A program made the translations under genes and the position numbers. Below, in pieces: positions 56,441 to 64,000 of a stretch of 64,000 nt of DNA; the stretch's first letter is position 1, and each line of letters begins with the position of its first letter. The notes under the pieces were generated by a model, which saw nothing but the letters and a program-made list of their open reading frames with translations, was not told the origin of the DNA and did no database searches. This stretch comes from Planctomycetota bacterium (GTDB lineage Bacteria > Planctomycetota > B15-G4). The stretch is from the NCBI GenBank assembly GCA_021604805.1, contig BQJR01000002.1, forward strand, positions 197,078 to 261,077, given 5' to 3'.

Positions 56441-58525
56441 ATGCCTTTCCTCGCCAAACTGGTCAGTGTCTTGTTCTTCAGCGCGCCGCTCTACGCGCAG
56501 CTCACCGACCTGCAACCGGGCCGCAACTTCCCGCAGGCCGTCAACGCTTTCGGGGTCAAGCGTTCCGAGAACATCGATGTCGCTGACATCGACAACGACG
56601 GCGACTACGACGTGGGCGTCGCGAACGGAGGCGACGGCGCCGCGGCCGGCAACGAGCTCTACCTCAATCAAGGTGGCGCGTCCGGCGGCACGCTCGGCGA
56701 GTTCGTGAGAGTGACAACAACTCACTGGGCGGAGCACACCATCGACACCAGCCGCGACATCGAGTTCGTGGACTTCGAGAGCGACGGTGACCTCGACGTC
56801 TTCATCACGAACCGCGGCGTGGTCACCAACGGTGGCGAAGTGAGTCGCGCCTACAGCAATCGCGGCGGGCTCCAGAAAGGAACCATCGGCGCGTTGCGTG
56901 ACAGCACCGACAGCTTCTGGGGGACGCTCGTCAGCGTGCCGCCCACCGACGAAGTCGGCACGGCCGACGGCAGCGGCCCCTTCCGCAACTTCTCTTGCGA
57001 CTGCGACTTCGCCGACCTGGACGACGACGGCCACCTCGACCTGTTCTTCTCCAGCTACGGCCCCAACATCAACGGCACGCGCGACTCGCGCATCTTCCTC
57101 AACAACGGCGCCGGCACCTTCGACGAGCACTGGCCATGGGTCGAGCCGGGCGCCGACATCCGCATCCACACGCTCGACGTCGAACTCGTGGATCTGGACG
57201 GCGACTTCGACATCGACCTCTTCGGCAGCAGCCGCGACAGCCAGTCGCGCGTGTACCGCAACAACCTCTACGCATCGCCCGGCACGACAGCGCTCTTCAC
57301 CGACATGACGCAGAGCGCGCTCATCGACACGGGCGCAGGGCTCAACGGCTCGAACACCTACGAGACCGAATTCGGCGATGTCGACGGCGACGGCGACTTC
57401 GACCTCTGGATGCTCAACTACGACGGCGGCGGCGGCGGCAACCTGGACCGCATCCTCGCCAACAACGGCGACTTCACGTTCACGAAGAGGAGCGACTGGA
57501 TCGACAGTGATCCCGACGTCGACGAGAACGAGATCGACTTCTTCGATTTCGACTCCGACGGCGACCTCGACACGTTCGTGGCGAACTACCTCGGCGTCAA
57601 CTGGATCTACACCAACAGCTTGTTGAACGGCGGCGCGAGCCCTGCGCTCTTCCACCGCAACGGGCAAGCCGGTTCGCTCGCCACGTGGCCCGAGCTGCCC
57701 GCGAGCGGCAACTCGAACCAGTCGCTCGACGCGGACCTCGCCGACATGGACAACGACGGCGATCCCGACATCCTGCTCAGCAACGAGAACCAGGACAATC
57801 GCTACTACGAGAACGTGCTCGGCGTGCCCGACACCTTCGCACCGACCTTCCAGTTGCTCAGCGTGCAGCTCGACAAGGACGACGGCAGCGACACCGTGAT
57901 CCACGCGCAGATCCGCGACAACGCGCCCTTCTACGTGACCGCTTTCTACGACGCGAAGTTGTTCTACAGCGTGAGCGGCGGGCAAGAGCGCTGCGTGCGC
58001 ATGGCATCGCAAGGCAGCATGCAGTTCCGCGCGGTGATCCCCGGTGAGCACGTCGGCACGATCGCGTACCGCGTGGAAGTCACCGACGACAACGGCAACA
58101 CGGGCGTGTCGTCCACCACGATGTATGCGCAGAGCGGCGGCACACCGGGCGGCTGGCAGTCGTTGTCGTGCGGCACGCTCGGCACGAACGGCATCCCACA
58201 ACTCGAAGGCAGCGGCGAGCTGACGGGCGGCACTCCCACCCGCTACGTGCTGCGCGGCGCGGCGCCGTCGGCCTTCGCGGTCTTGTTCGTGTCGTTGAGC
58301 TCGACGCCGGCGCCATTCAAGCAGGGCACGCTGTATCCCTTCCCGGCGCTCTCACTCCTCACGCGCGTGACGGACGCAGGCGGCCTCGATCATGTCAGCT
58401 TCACTTGGCCCGGCATCGGCCTGCTGCCGTCAGGCAGCACGCTCTTCGCGCAGTACGGCGTGAACGACGCGGCGCACCCCTCAGGCGCGTCCCTGAGCAA
58501 CGGAGTGCTCGCAACCGTTCCCTGA
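56441..58525 (+). CDS. Secreted FG-GAP/VCBS protein, paralog C
   Basis: A 694-residue exoprotein. The start ATG at 56441 has GGGAG 5 nt upstream and gives a signal peptide ending PLYA. FG-GAP repeats (DIDNDGDYDVGVANGGDG, DFESDGDLDVFITNRG) run to about 475. A fibronectin-like domain and the shared C-terminal domain follow (572-694, SCGTLGTNGIPQLEGSG to SLSNGVLATVP). It is related to paralogs A and B but more divergent, and separated from them by xylB. Confidence 0.87.
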   Translation: MPFLAKLVSVLFFSAPLYAQLTDLQPGRNFPQAVNAFGVKRSENIDVADIDNDGDYDVGVANGGDGAAAGNELYLNQGGASGGTLGEFVRVTTTHWAEHTIDTSRDIEFVDFESDGDLDVFITNRGVVTNGGEVSRAYSNRGGLQKGTIGALRDSTDSFWGTLVSVPPTDEVGTADGSGPFRNFSCDCDFADLDDDGHLDLFFSSYGPNINGTRDSRIFLNNGAGTFDEHWPWVEPGADIRIHTLDVELVDLDGDFDIDLFGSSRDSQSRVYRNNLYASPGTTALFTDMTQSALIDTGAGLNGSNTYETEFGDVDGDGDFDLWMLNYDGGGGGNLDRILANNGDFTFTKRSDWIDSDPDVDENEIDFFDFDSDGDLDTFVANYLGVNWIYTNSLLNGGASPALFHRNGQAGSLATWPELPASGNSNQSLDADLADMDNDGDPDILLSNENQDNRYYENVLGVPDTFAPTFQLLSVQLDKDDGSDTVIHAQIRDNAPFYVTAFYDAKLFYSVSGGQERCVRMASQGSMQFRAVIPGEHVGTIAYRVEVTDDNGNTGVSSTTMYAQSGGTPGGWQSLSCGTLGTNGIPQLEGSGELTGGTPTRYVLRGAAPSAFAVLFVSLSSTPAPFKQGTLYPFPALSLLTRVTDAGGLDHVSFTWPGIGLLPSGSTLFAQYGVNDAAHPSGASLSNGVLATVP

Positions 58526-58543
58526 CGCGCACAGCGCCGGCAC

Positions 58544-60406
58544 TCAACCGTCGGCGGGAAGCAGTCCGAGGAGCGGCGCTTTCACCTTCAGCTTCACGCG
58601 GAACTTGCGCTTCACCGTGCCGTCGTCGAGCCAGAAGCGCGCGAACTGTTTGCCCACGTGTTCGAGCTCGGGGAGCCAACGCAACTCGCGCGTGCTGTCG
58701 TCGTAGCTGGCGTTGCTGCCGGGCAGCGCGAAGAGGCCTTGATCCAGGATCGGTGTGATCGTGACGCTGTCACCGTCGCGGTCGATCGGGATGAGCGGGA
58801 GCACGGTTTCGATCCCCACCAAGGCCAGGGTGCCGCCGATCTTGCCCGCGGTCGGTTTGCGATTGCGCTTCGTGTTCAGGTCGAGCGGGCGCACGCGCAC
58901 GGGAAACTTGAAGCGCTTGGGTTTCGGGGTCACGCCGTCGTCCACGCTCACGCGCAGCTTGAAACGACCGGGCTCGGCTTGCGGCGCCACGCTGAACGCG
59001 CGCGCGACGGGATCCCAACTCACGCCCTCGGGGAGCTCACTGATCACCGAGACCACGAGCTCGTCGGCGGCCTTGTCGATGTCGACGGGCAGCACCGGGA
59101 TCACGGTGGTGGCGGGGTCGCCGGCGAGGAGCGTCGTGCGGTAGCGCGACACCGAGGGCACGTTGTTCTTGAACGCGTCGAGGTTCGGCGCCTCGTCGAC
59201 GAAGAAGGTGTCGGTGTAACCCTCGCCGGGCATGTTCAGGAACTTCTCGGGCGTGAAGTCGCGGAAGATCTTGCCGTCGTAGCGGATGGCCTGGAAGTGG
59301 TCGCCGTTCACGGCGAGGTCGCAGAAGATCGTGTCGAAGACGTTGCCCCCGTCGTAGTCGACGAGCACCTCGACCGACCCGGGCGACACGTTGCCGGGCG
59401 CGAGCGGTGAGCTGCCCGCGAACACCACGCCGTCGCCGCGCAGCACGACCCAGTCGCCCGAAGCGAGGATCTCGATGTCGGCGTAGGAGCCTGGCGAAGG
59501 GTAGGTGAGGCGTCGCAAGGAGATCACTTCGCCGGCTTCGTAGAAGCTTGGCGGCAGGCGCGCGACCTCTTCTGTGAAGGCGGACTCGGGGGTGATCACA
59601 CCGCGCATCACCACGCCGTCGCGGCGCAGCGCGTAGAGGTCGCCGGTTTCCGGGTGCACCACGGTGTCGACCCACACGGTGTCGAGCGTCTCGCCGTCGG
59701 TGGTGCCTGCTTGGCCGAGGCCGCCGTGGAACTGCAGCAGCGGGAGCAGCGTGTCCTGCGGCGTGAAGAGCGCGCCGTCTGCGCGCATCGCGGCCCCCGC
59801 GCCTTGCCAACCCGCCACCGATGTGAAGAAGCTCAGCGCCTGGAAGAACTTGACGCTCACCGCCTCGCCCGTGGTGAGCACGCCGTCGCGGCGCAGCGCG
59901 TAGCTCACGTCGTCCACCACATCGAGCGCGATCCAGTCGGGCGCGAGGAAGTAGCTGGGAAGCTGCGCGAACTTCTTGCCGTTTCGCGAGATGCGTCCGT
60001 CGGCACGCAGCGACCAGCGGTCCGGCCCGAGGATGACGTGGGCGGACCAACGCTCGTAGTAGTCCTCGACCTCGAAGTCAGAGTCGCCCGCGAGGAAGAA
60101 GAAGAATCCCGACGAGCCCGAGCTGAAGTAGAGGAAGGACCCCGAACTCAGGAAGACGTTGAGACCGGAACCGAAGGGCGAGGTGCCGGAACTCGTGAAC
60201 GTGAAGAAGAAGGCCGAGCCGGACATGTCGGAATCGAAGTCGCCCGACAAGTTGTTGAGCACCGTGCCGTTCCAGCCGAGTCGACCTTCCTCGCTCATGC
60301 CGTAGTGACTCTGCGCCGAACTCCCGCCAGCGAGCAGCGAGAGCAACGCCAGCGCAGCGGCAGGCACGGTCAAGCGGGGGCGGCGATTCGTGCGTGAGGA
60401 GTTCAT
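58544..60406 (-). CDS. Secreted protein with seven LRxDG-type repeats and C-terminal cadherin-like domains
   Basis: A 620-residue exoprotein with a signal peptide to about residue 32 (GGSSA). A Phe/Ser/Gly-rich patch follows (about 60-105, with SGSSGFFFFLAG). Across residues about 37-400 a motif 'x-L/M-R/S-x-D/E-G-x-x-x-x-x-G' recurs seven times: YGMSEEGRLGWNG, WSLRADGRISRNG, YALRRDGVLTTG, AAMRADGALFTP, YALRRDGVVMRG, VVLRGDGVVFAG and QAIRYDGKIFRD. This suggests a seven-bladed propeller. The C-terminal 190 residues have two cadherin-like beta domains. Not recognised as a known family. The ATG at 60406 is chosen over a GTG at 60418. Confidence 0.7.
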   Translation of the reverse strand: MNSSRTNRRPRLTVPAAALALLSLLAGGSSAQSHYGMSEEGRLGWNGTVLNNLSGDFDSDMSGSAFFFTFTSSGTSPFGSGLNVFLSSGSFLYFSSGSSGFFFFLAGDSDFEVEDYYERWSAHVILGPDRWSLRADGRISRNGKKFAQLPSYFLAPDWIALDVVDDVSYALRRDGVLTTGEAVSVKFFQALSFFTSVAGWQGAGAAMRADGALFTPQDTLLPLLQFHGGLGQAGTTDGETLDTVWVDTVVHPETGDLYALRRDGVVMRGVITPESAFTEEVARLPPSFYEAGEVISLRRLTYPSPGSYADIEILASGDWVVLRGDGVVFAGSSPLAPGNVSPGSVEVLVDYDGGNVFDTIFCDLAVNGDHFQAIRYDGKIFRDFTPEKFLNMPGEGYTDTFFVDEAPNLDAFKNNVPSVSRYRTTLLAGDPATTVIPVLPVDIDKAADELVVSVISELPEGVSWDPVARAFSVAPQAEPGRFKLRVSVDDGVTPKPKRFKFPVRVRPLDLNTKRNRKPTAGKIGGTLALVGIETVLPLIPIDRDGDSVTITPILDQGLFALPGSNASYDDSTRELRWLPELEHVGKQFARFWLDDGTVKRKFRVKLKVKAPLLGLLPADG

Positions 60407-60534
60407 CGGGGCAGGCACTAGGATAGCCGATCCCCGCGACCACGAAAGCCGAGCCGACGCGACACGCTTCCTCCAACTCGTTCGAAGCAGACACGACCGC
60501 GTCCACCGACACGGAGGCGCGATCCGAGCTGCCG

Positions 60535-62250
60535 GTGCGCCGACTCTGGGAGCTCGCGCGCCAGGAGTCGCGGCTGATCTTGCTGGGAACCCTGTTCCTG
60601 GCGCTCGGCAGCCTTGCGGGCCTCGCCTATCCGCAAGCCTTCCGCGTGATCATCGACGACCTCGAACTCGCGGACTCGGCGCTGCTCAAGCGCGACGTCT
60701 TGATCATGGTGGCGATCGTGGCCGTGCAAGCGCTCGCGATCAGCTTGCGCATGTACACCTTCACCGTGGCGGGCGAGCGCATCGTGGCGCGCTTGCGACA
60801 ACGGCTCTACGCGCGCGTGATGGAGCAAGAGGTCGCCTTCTTCGACGAGCGTCGCACCGGGGAACTCGTGAGCCGGCTGGCTTCGGACACCACGGTGCTG
60901 CAGTCCACGGTCACGGTGAACGCGTCGATGGCGCTGCGGAACGTGCTGCTGCTCGTGGGCGGCTTGGCGCTGATGTTTCGCACGTCGCCGCAACTCACGC
61001 TCGTGATGCTCGGCGTCGTGCCGCCCATCGCCATCGGCGCGGTGCTCGTGGGCAAGCGCATCCAGCGACTCAGTCGGCTCTCACAAGACGCGTTGGCGAG
61101 CTCGGGCGCGGTGGCCGAGGAGACACTCTCGGGCCTGCGCACGGTGCGCTCGTTCACGCGCGAAGCAGCGGAAGGCGAGCGCTACGGCAGCGCCGTTTGG
61201 ACGAGCTTCGACCTCGCGCGGCAACGCATGAAAGGCGTGGCGACCTTCGTGGGCGTGTCGTACTTCGCGAGCTTCGCGGCGCTCGGCGCGATCCTCTGGC
61301 TCGGGCTCGAACGCGTGATGCAGGGCACGCTCACGAGCGGCGAACTCACGCAGTTCATCCTGTATGGCTTCACGGTCGGCTTCGCGATGGGCGGCGTGGG
61401 CGAGATCTGGGCCGAGCTGATGAAAGCGCGCGGCGCGTCGGGGCGCGTGTTCGACTTGCTCGACCGGGACACCGCCATGCCGCTCTCGGGCGGCGCGCGT
61501 CCTGCGTCCGTCGGCGGACGCATCGAGCTGCGCGACGTGAGCTTCGCGTACCCGACACGCCCCGACGTGAAAGCGTTGCACAGCGTGGACCTCGTGGTCG
61601 ACGCCGGTGAAGTCGTGGCGCTCGTGGGCCCGTCGGGCGCGGGCAAGTCCACCGTCGCCGCGCTCATCCCGCGTTTCTACGACCCGCAAGCCGGCGCCTT
61701 GTTGCTCGACGGCCGCGACCTGCGCGAACTCGACCCGAGTTGGTTACGCGAACAAATCGGCAGCGTCGCGCAGGAGCCCACGCTGTTCAGCACGAGCATC
61801 GCCGAGAACATCCGCTACGGTCGTCTCGGCGCGAGCGACGCCGACGTGGAAGCCGCCGCCCGCGCCGCCAACGCGCACGACTTCATCGCCGCGTTGCCCG
61901 AGGCCTATGCCACGCAGGTCGGTGAGCGCGGCATCCAACTCTCGGGCGGGCAGAAGCAGCGCGTCGCCATCGCACGCGCGCTGCTGAAAGACCCGAAGAT
62001 CCTGATCCTCGACGAAGCCACGTCCGCGCTCGACGCCGAAAGCGAAGCGCTCGTGAAGGACGCCCTCGACCGACTCATGCAGCAGCGCACGAGCCTCGTG
62101 ATCGCGCATCGCTTGTCGACCGTGCGCAGCGCCGACCGCGTGCTCGTGCTCGAAGGCGGCCGCGTCGTGCAGAGCGGAACCCACCAAGAACTCGCCCGCG
62201 ACGACGGCGTCTACCGGCGCTTGTTGCAGCACCAGTTCGTGGTGGCCTAG
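60535..62250 (+). CDS. ABC exporter (fused permease and ATPase, MsbA-like)
   Basis: A 571-residue half-transporter. The membrane domain (residues about 1-310) has six helices, starting LILLGTLFLALGSLAGLAYP. The ATPase domain shows Walker A GPSGAGKSTVAAL near 365, the signature LSGGQKQRVAIARALL near 475, Walker B ILILDEATSALD and the H-loop VIAHRLSTV. It works as a homodimer at the inner membrane, exporting lipid or small hydrophobic molecules. The start is a GTG at 60535; the frame has no upstream ATG before a stop. The C-terminus is normal. Substrate unknown. Confidence 0.93.
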   Translation: MRRLWELARQESRLILLGTLFLALGSLAGLAYPQAFRVIIDDLELADSALLKRDVLIMVAIVAVQALAISLRMYTFTVAGERIVARLRQRLYARVMEQEVAFFDERRTGELVSRLASDTTVLQSTVTVNASMALRNVLLLVGGLALMFRTSPQLTLVMLGVVPPIAIGAVLVGKRIQRLSRLSQDALASSGAVAEETLSGLRTVRSFTREAAEGERYGSAVWTSFDLARQRMKGVATFVGVSYFASFAALGAILWLGLERVMQGTLTSGELTQFILYGFTVGFAMGGVGEIWAELMKARGASGRVFDLLDRDTAMPLSGGARPASVGGRIELRDVSFAYPTRPDVKALHSVDLVVDAGEVVALVGPSGAGKSTVAALIPRFYDPQAGALLLDGRDLRELDPSWLREQIGSVAQEPTLFSTSIAENIRYGRLGASDADVEAAARAANAHDFIAALPEAYATQVGERGIQLSGGQKQRVAIARALLKDPKILILDEATSALDAESEALVKDALDRLMQQRTSLVIAHRLSTVRSADRVLVLEGGRVVQSGTHQELARDDGVYRRLLQHQFVVA

Positions 62251-62282
62251 CGGAACACACATGGCCCGAAGGCGAGTCAAGG

Positions 62283-62659
62283 ATGCGTGACCACCGGACG
62301 CCCCTCGCGCTTGTCGCGCTGCTCTTGTTCTCGACGCTCGGCGGCGCGTGCGTCGCGGCGCAGTCAAGCGACACACTTCGCGCAGGCCCAACACCTCGCC
62401 TCACACGGCTACGTGGCGCTCGCGCTCGAACACGTCGGCAGCCTTCTCCGACTCGACGGGCAGTGGGAAACGCGGTCTCCCTTCGAACTCACGCCGCGAC
62501 GCGCAACCGCTCGTGCGCGTCGCCACGCTGCGCTTCTTCGACCGGTTGCTCAAAGGCGAGCCCGAGGCGCGCAACGCTCTCACGCGCGGAACCTTGTCCC
62601 CCTATCTCCGCGGCGAGATCACCGCAGTGGAAGTGCTTCGGCGGGCAGAGGAGCAGTCG
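62283..62659 (+). pseudogene. Decayed secreted alpha/beta hydrolase (PAF-acetylhydrolase-like) fragments
   Basis: Three pieces of one protein appear in three successive frames. A lipoprotein signal MRDHRTPLALVALLLFSTLG (ATG at 62283, then GAC) comes first. Then HFAQAQHLASHGYVALALEH near 62380-62440 resembles the 'SHGYVV' strand-turn of PAF-acetylhydrolase/dienelactone-hydrolase-like enzymes. Then VRVATLRFFDRLLKGEP near 62510-62570 resembles their C-terminal helix. The nucleophile elbow and most of the core are missing. No full-length frame exists, so the gene is dead. The family call is an inference. Confidence 0.5.
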
Positions 62660-62785
62660 CCGGCGACGCAGCGCGATGACCCCGAACCGGCCGGCGAGAA
62701 ATCATCTGCGCGTTCTTCGGCCGGACAGCGCAGTGCACACGAACGCCCTCGCTCGCCGAACTCCTCTTCGCCGCGAAGACACGTC

Positions 62786-64000
62786 ATGCCGAAACCCTGC
62801 GCCCGCTGGCTCGCTCTCGCTCTGCTCCTCCCTCTCCCGCTCGCCTCGCTGCGCGCGCAGGACGACGGGTTCAACTTTCACATCCTGAGCAGCTTCGGCG
62901 ACACGACGTACTTCGGCGTCGGCGCAGGCGGCGACAGCGTGCCGGGCGCCGACATCACTGGCTACTGGGTCGGCGGCGAAGACCTGCAGGGCGCGACGAT
63001 GACCAGCCTGGGCGAGTTCGGCTACCGGCAAGCCGGGCTGCGCGTGTCGGCCTGCGTGTTCAACCTCGGACTCAACTCGAAGCTCGACTTCCCGGCGATC
63101 ATGACGCTGGAGCTCGCCGACACCGACATCAACGACCACTTCAACTTCCATCACCCGTACAACTTCCTCCGGCCAGGTTGCGCGGTGGGAACCATCGTCT
63201 CGACCTCGGCCTCACCCATCACGACCAGCATCTTCGGTGTGCCGCTGGGTGTCCCGGCTGGGACCACCGTGGACTGGATCCGCTACGACATCAGTGGTGG
63301 GTTCCAGTCCCTCGGCATCCCCACCGGCGTGTTCGTGTTGACGCCGAACGCAGGGCTCGTTCCGTCGGCCACGACTTCGGGAACCATCGCGATCGTTTCG
63401 GTCGCAAGTGCGGCCGTCGCGATCTCAGCAGCGGGCTGCTACAACTTCGACCTCCACTGGGTGAGCCTGGCGACGTCGTCGCTCCCCGCCTTTGATGACA
63501 TCAACGGTTGGTGGACGCAGCTGACCGCCTCGCGCGATGGCAATCAGTACTGGACGGTCTCGACGTCCAACACCAACCTCGTGGGAAGTCACTCGGCGAG
63601 CTCGGCCGCCGACGGAACCGTCGTCACGCGCATGCCGGTGATGAGCGAACTCGAGCTGCAGTACTTCTCGCTCGACCCGTCCACGAACCACGCGCTCGCG
63701 CCGGCCAGCGTGCGTGACGACCAGGTCTACTACAGCTCGGGATTGCCCGGCGCGATCAACCAAGGTTTCGATCTCGGGCACCACGCGGCGATCAGCGCGT
63801 CTGCGACGCAGGGCGCGCACACGCTCTACAGCGGCGCAGGCGGCTTCAACCCCGGCCCCGGCTTCAACACGCAGGACGTGAACAACGCCGCGCTCAACAT
63901 CGGCCCGAACGCCACCGGCGGCGCAGTGACCAACACGCTGGGCTTCGTCACCTGGAACAACAACACGTACAGCACACCCGGGGGGACGGGAGCGCGACTC
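62786..64000 (+). CDS. Secreted protein, unknown family (cut by right edge)
   Basis: An open frame of 405 codons from the ATG at 62786 to the window end. It begins with a signal peptide (MPKPCARWLALALLLPLPLA, cleavage near LRA). The mature part is beta-rich, with Gly/Asn/Thr-rich loops and few charged residues (VGAGGDSVPGADITGYWVGG, DINDHFNFHHPYNFLRPG, NTQDVNNAALNIGPNATGG). I do not recognise the family. The frame is also open upstream to 62498, but the signal peptide fixes the start. Confidence 0.65.
   Translation, partial: MPKPCARWLALALLLPLPLASLRAQDDGFNFHILSSFGDTTYFGVGAGGDSVPGADITGYWVGGEDLQGATMTSLGEFGYRQAGLRVSACVFNLGLNSKLDFPAIMTLELADTDINDHFNFHHPYNFLRPGCAVGTIVSTSASPITTSIFGVPLGVPAGTTVDWIRYDISGGFQSLGIPTGVFVLTPNAGLVPSATTSGTIAIVSVASAAVAISAAGCYNFDLHWVSLATSSLPAFDDINGWWTQLTASRDGNQYWTVSTSNTNLVGSHSASSAADGTVVTRMPVMSELELQYFSLDPSTNHALAPASVRDDQVYYSSGLPGAINQGFDLGHHAAISASATQGAHTLYSGAGGFNPGPGFNTQDVNNAALNIGPNATGGAVTNTLGFVTWNNNTYSTPGGTGARL

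Noticed and set aside
56021..58201. A 726-residue minus-strand open frame
   Set aside because: It is antisense to FG-GAP paralog C and xylB. The repeated Asp-rich repeats give a Val/Glu-rich mirror, not a protein.

Overview
The window is GC-rich DNA (about 68-70 % by eye) densely packed with bacterial genes. It looks like a planctomycete, probably one of the high-GC, deep-branching lineages. The signs are three adjacent secreted S1 sulfatases, an ECF sigma factor of the planctomycete type divergent from a large Ser/Thr kinase with a WD40 propeller, many secreted FG-GAP proteins, and a recurring secreted-protein domain. I saw no rRNA, tRNA, CRISPR array, transposase or phage gene.

Layout. 0-3 kb: two cyclophilins (one cut by the left edge) behind a 3-hydroxyacyl-CoA dehydrogenase, then a GNAT. 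3-10.3 kb: a GT2 glycosyltransferase, three tandem sulfatases and a thiolase. 10.5-20 kb: a metal-efflux block, all on the minus strand, with a complete HME-RND tripartite exporter (CusC, CusB, CusA), a sialidase-like propeller and three small secreted proteins rich in Cys motifs. 20-24 kb: a FIST sensor coupled to a TraB-like lipoprotein, and a sodium/solute symporter. 23.8-28.1 kb: exopolysaccharide-type glycosyltransferases and an FMN glutamate-synthase-like protein. 28.2-38.7 kb: a P-domain exoprotein with a structured leader, the sigma/kinase pair, an SGNH hydrolase, DUF429 and DUF309 proteins, and small secreted proteins.

38.7-45.4 kb: DusB, two paralogous secreted coiled-coil proteins, a rearrangement scar where the remains of a third paralog abut a beheaded DUF389 gene, then an alkyladenine glycosylase coupled to a UbiD decarboxylase. 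45.4-58.5 kb: four FG-GAP exoproteins around a purine-salvage pair (PNP, HPRT), a cupin and a xylulokinase. 58.5-64 kb: a secreted protein with seven LRxDG-like repeats, an ABC exporter, a decayed alpha/beta hydrolase, and a secreted protein cut by the right edge.

The most interesting signals are these. A roughly 120-residue domain ends three FG-GAP proteins but sits at the N-terminus of a fourth. A TAGACTC element lies 5-14 nt before five start codons and suggests leaderless promoters. GC-rich minisatellites occupy three divergent intergenic regions. One scar has removed the 5' ends of two divergent genes. A set of secreted Cys-motif proteins surrounds the metal exporter. Many genes are coupled by 4-nt ATGA or TTGA overlaps.
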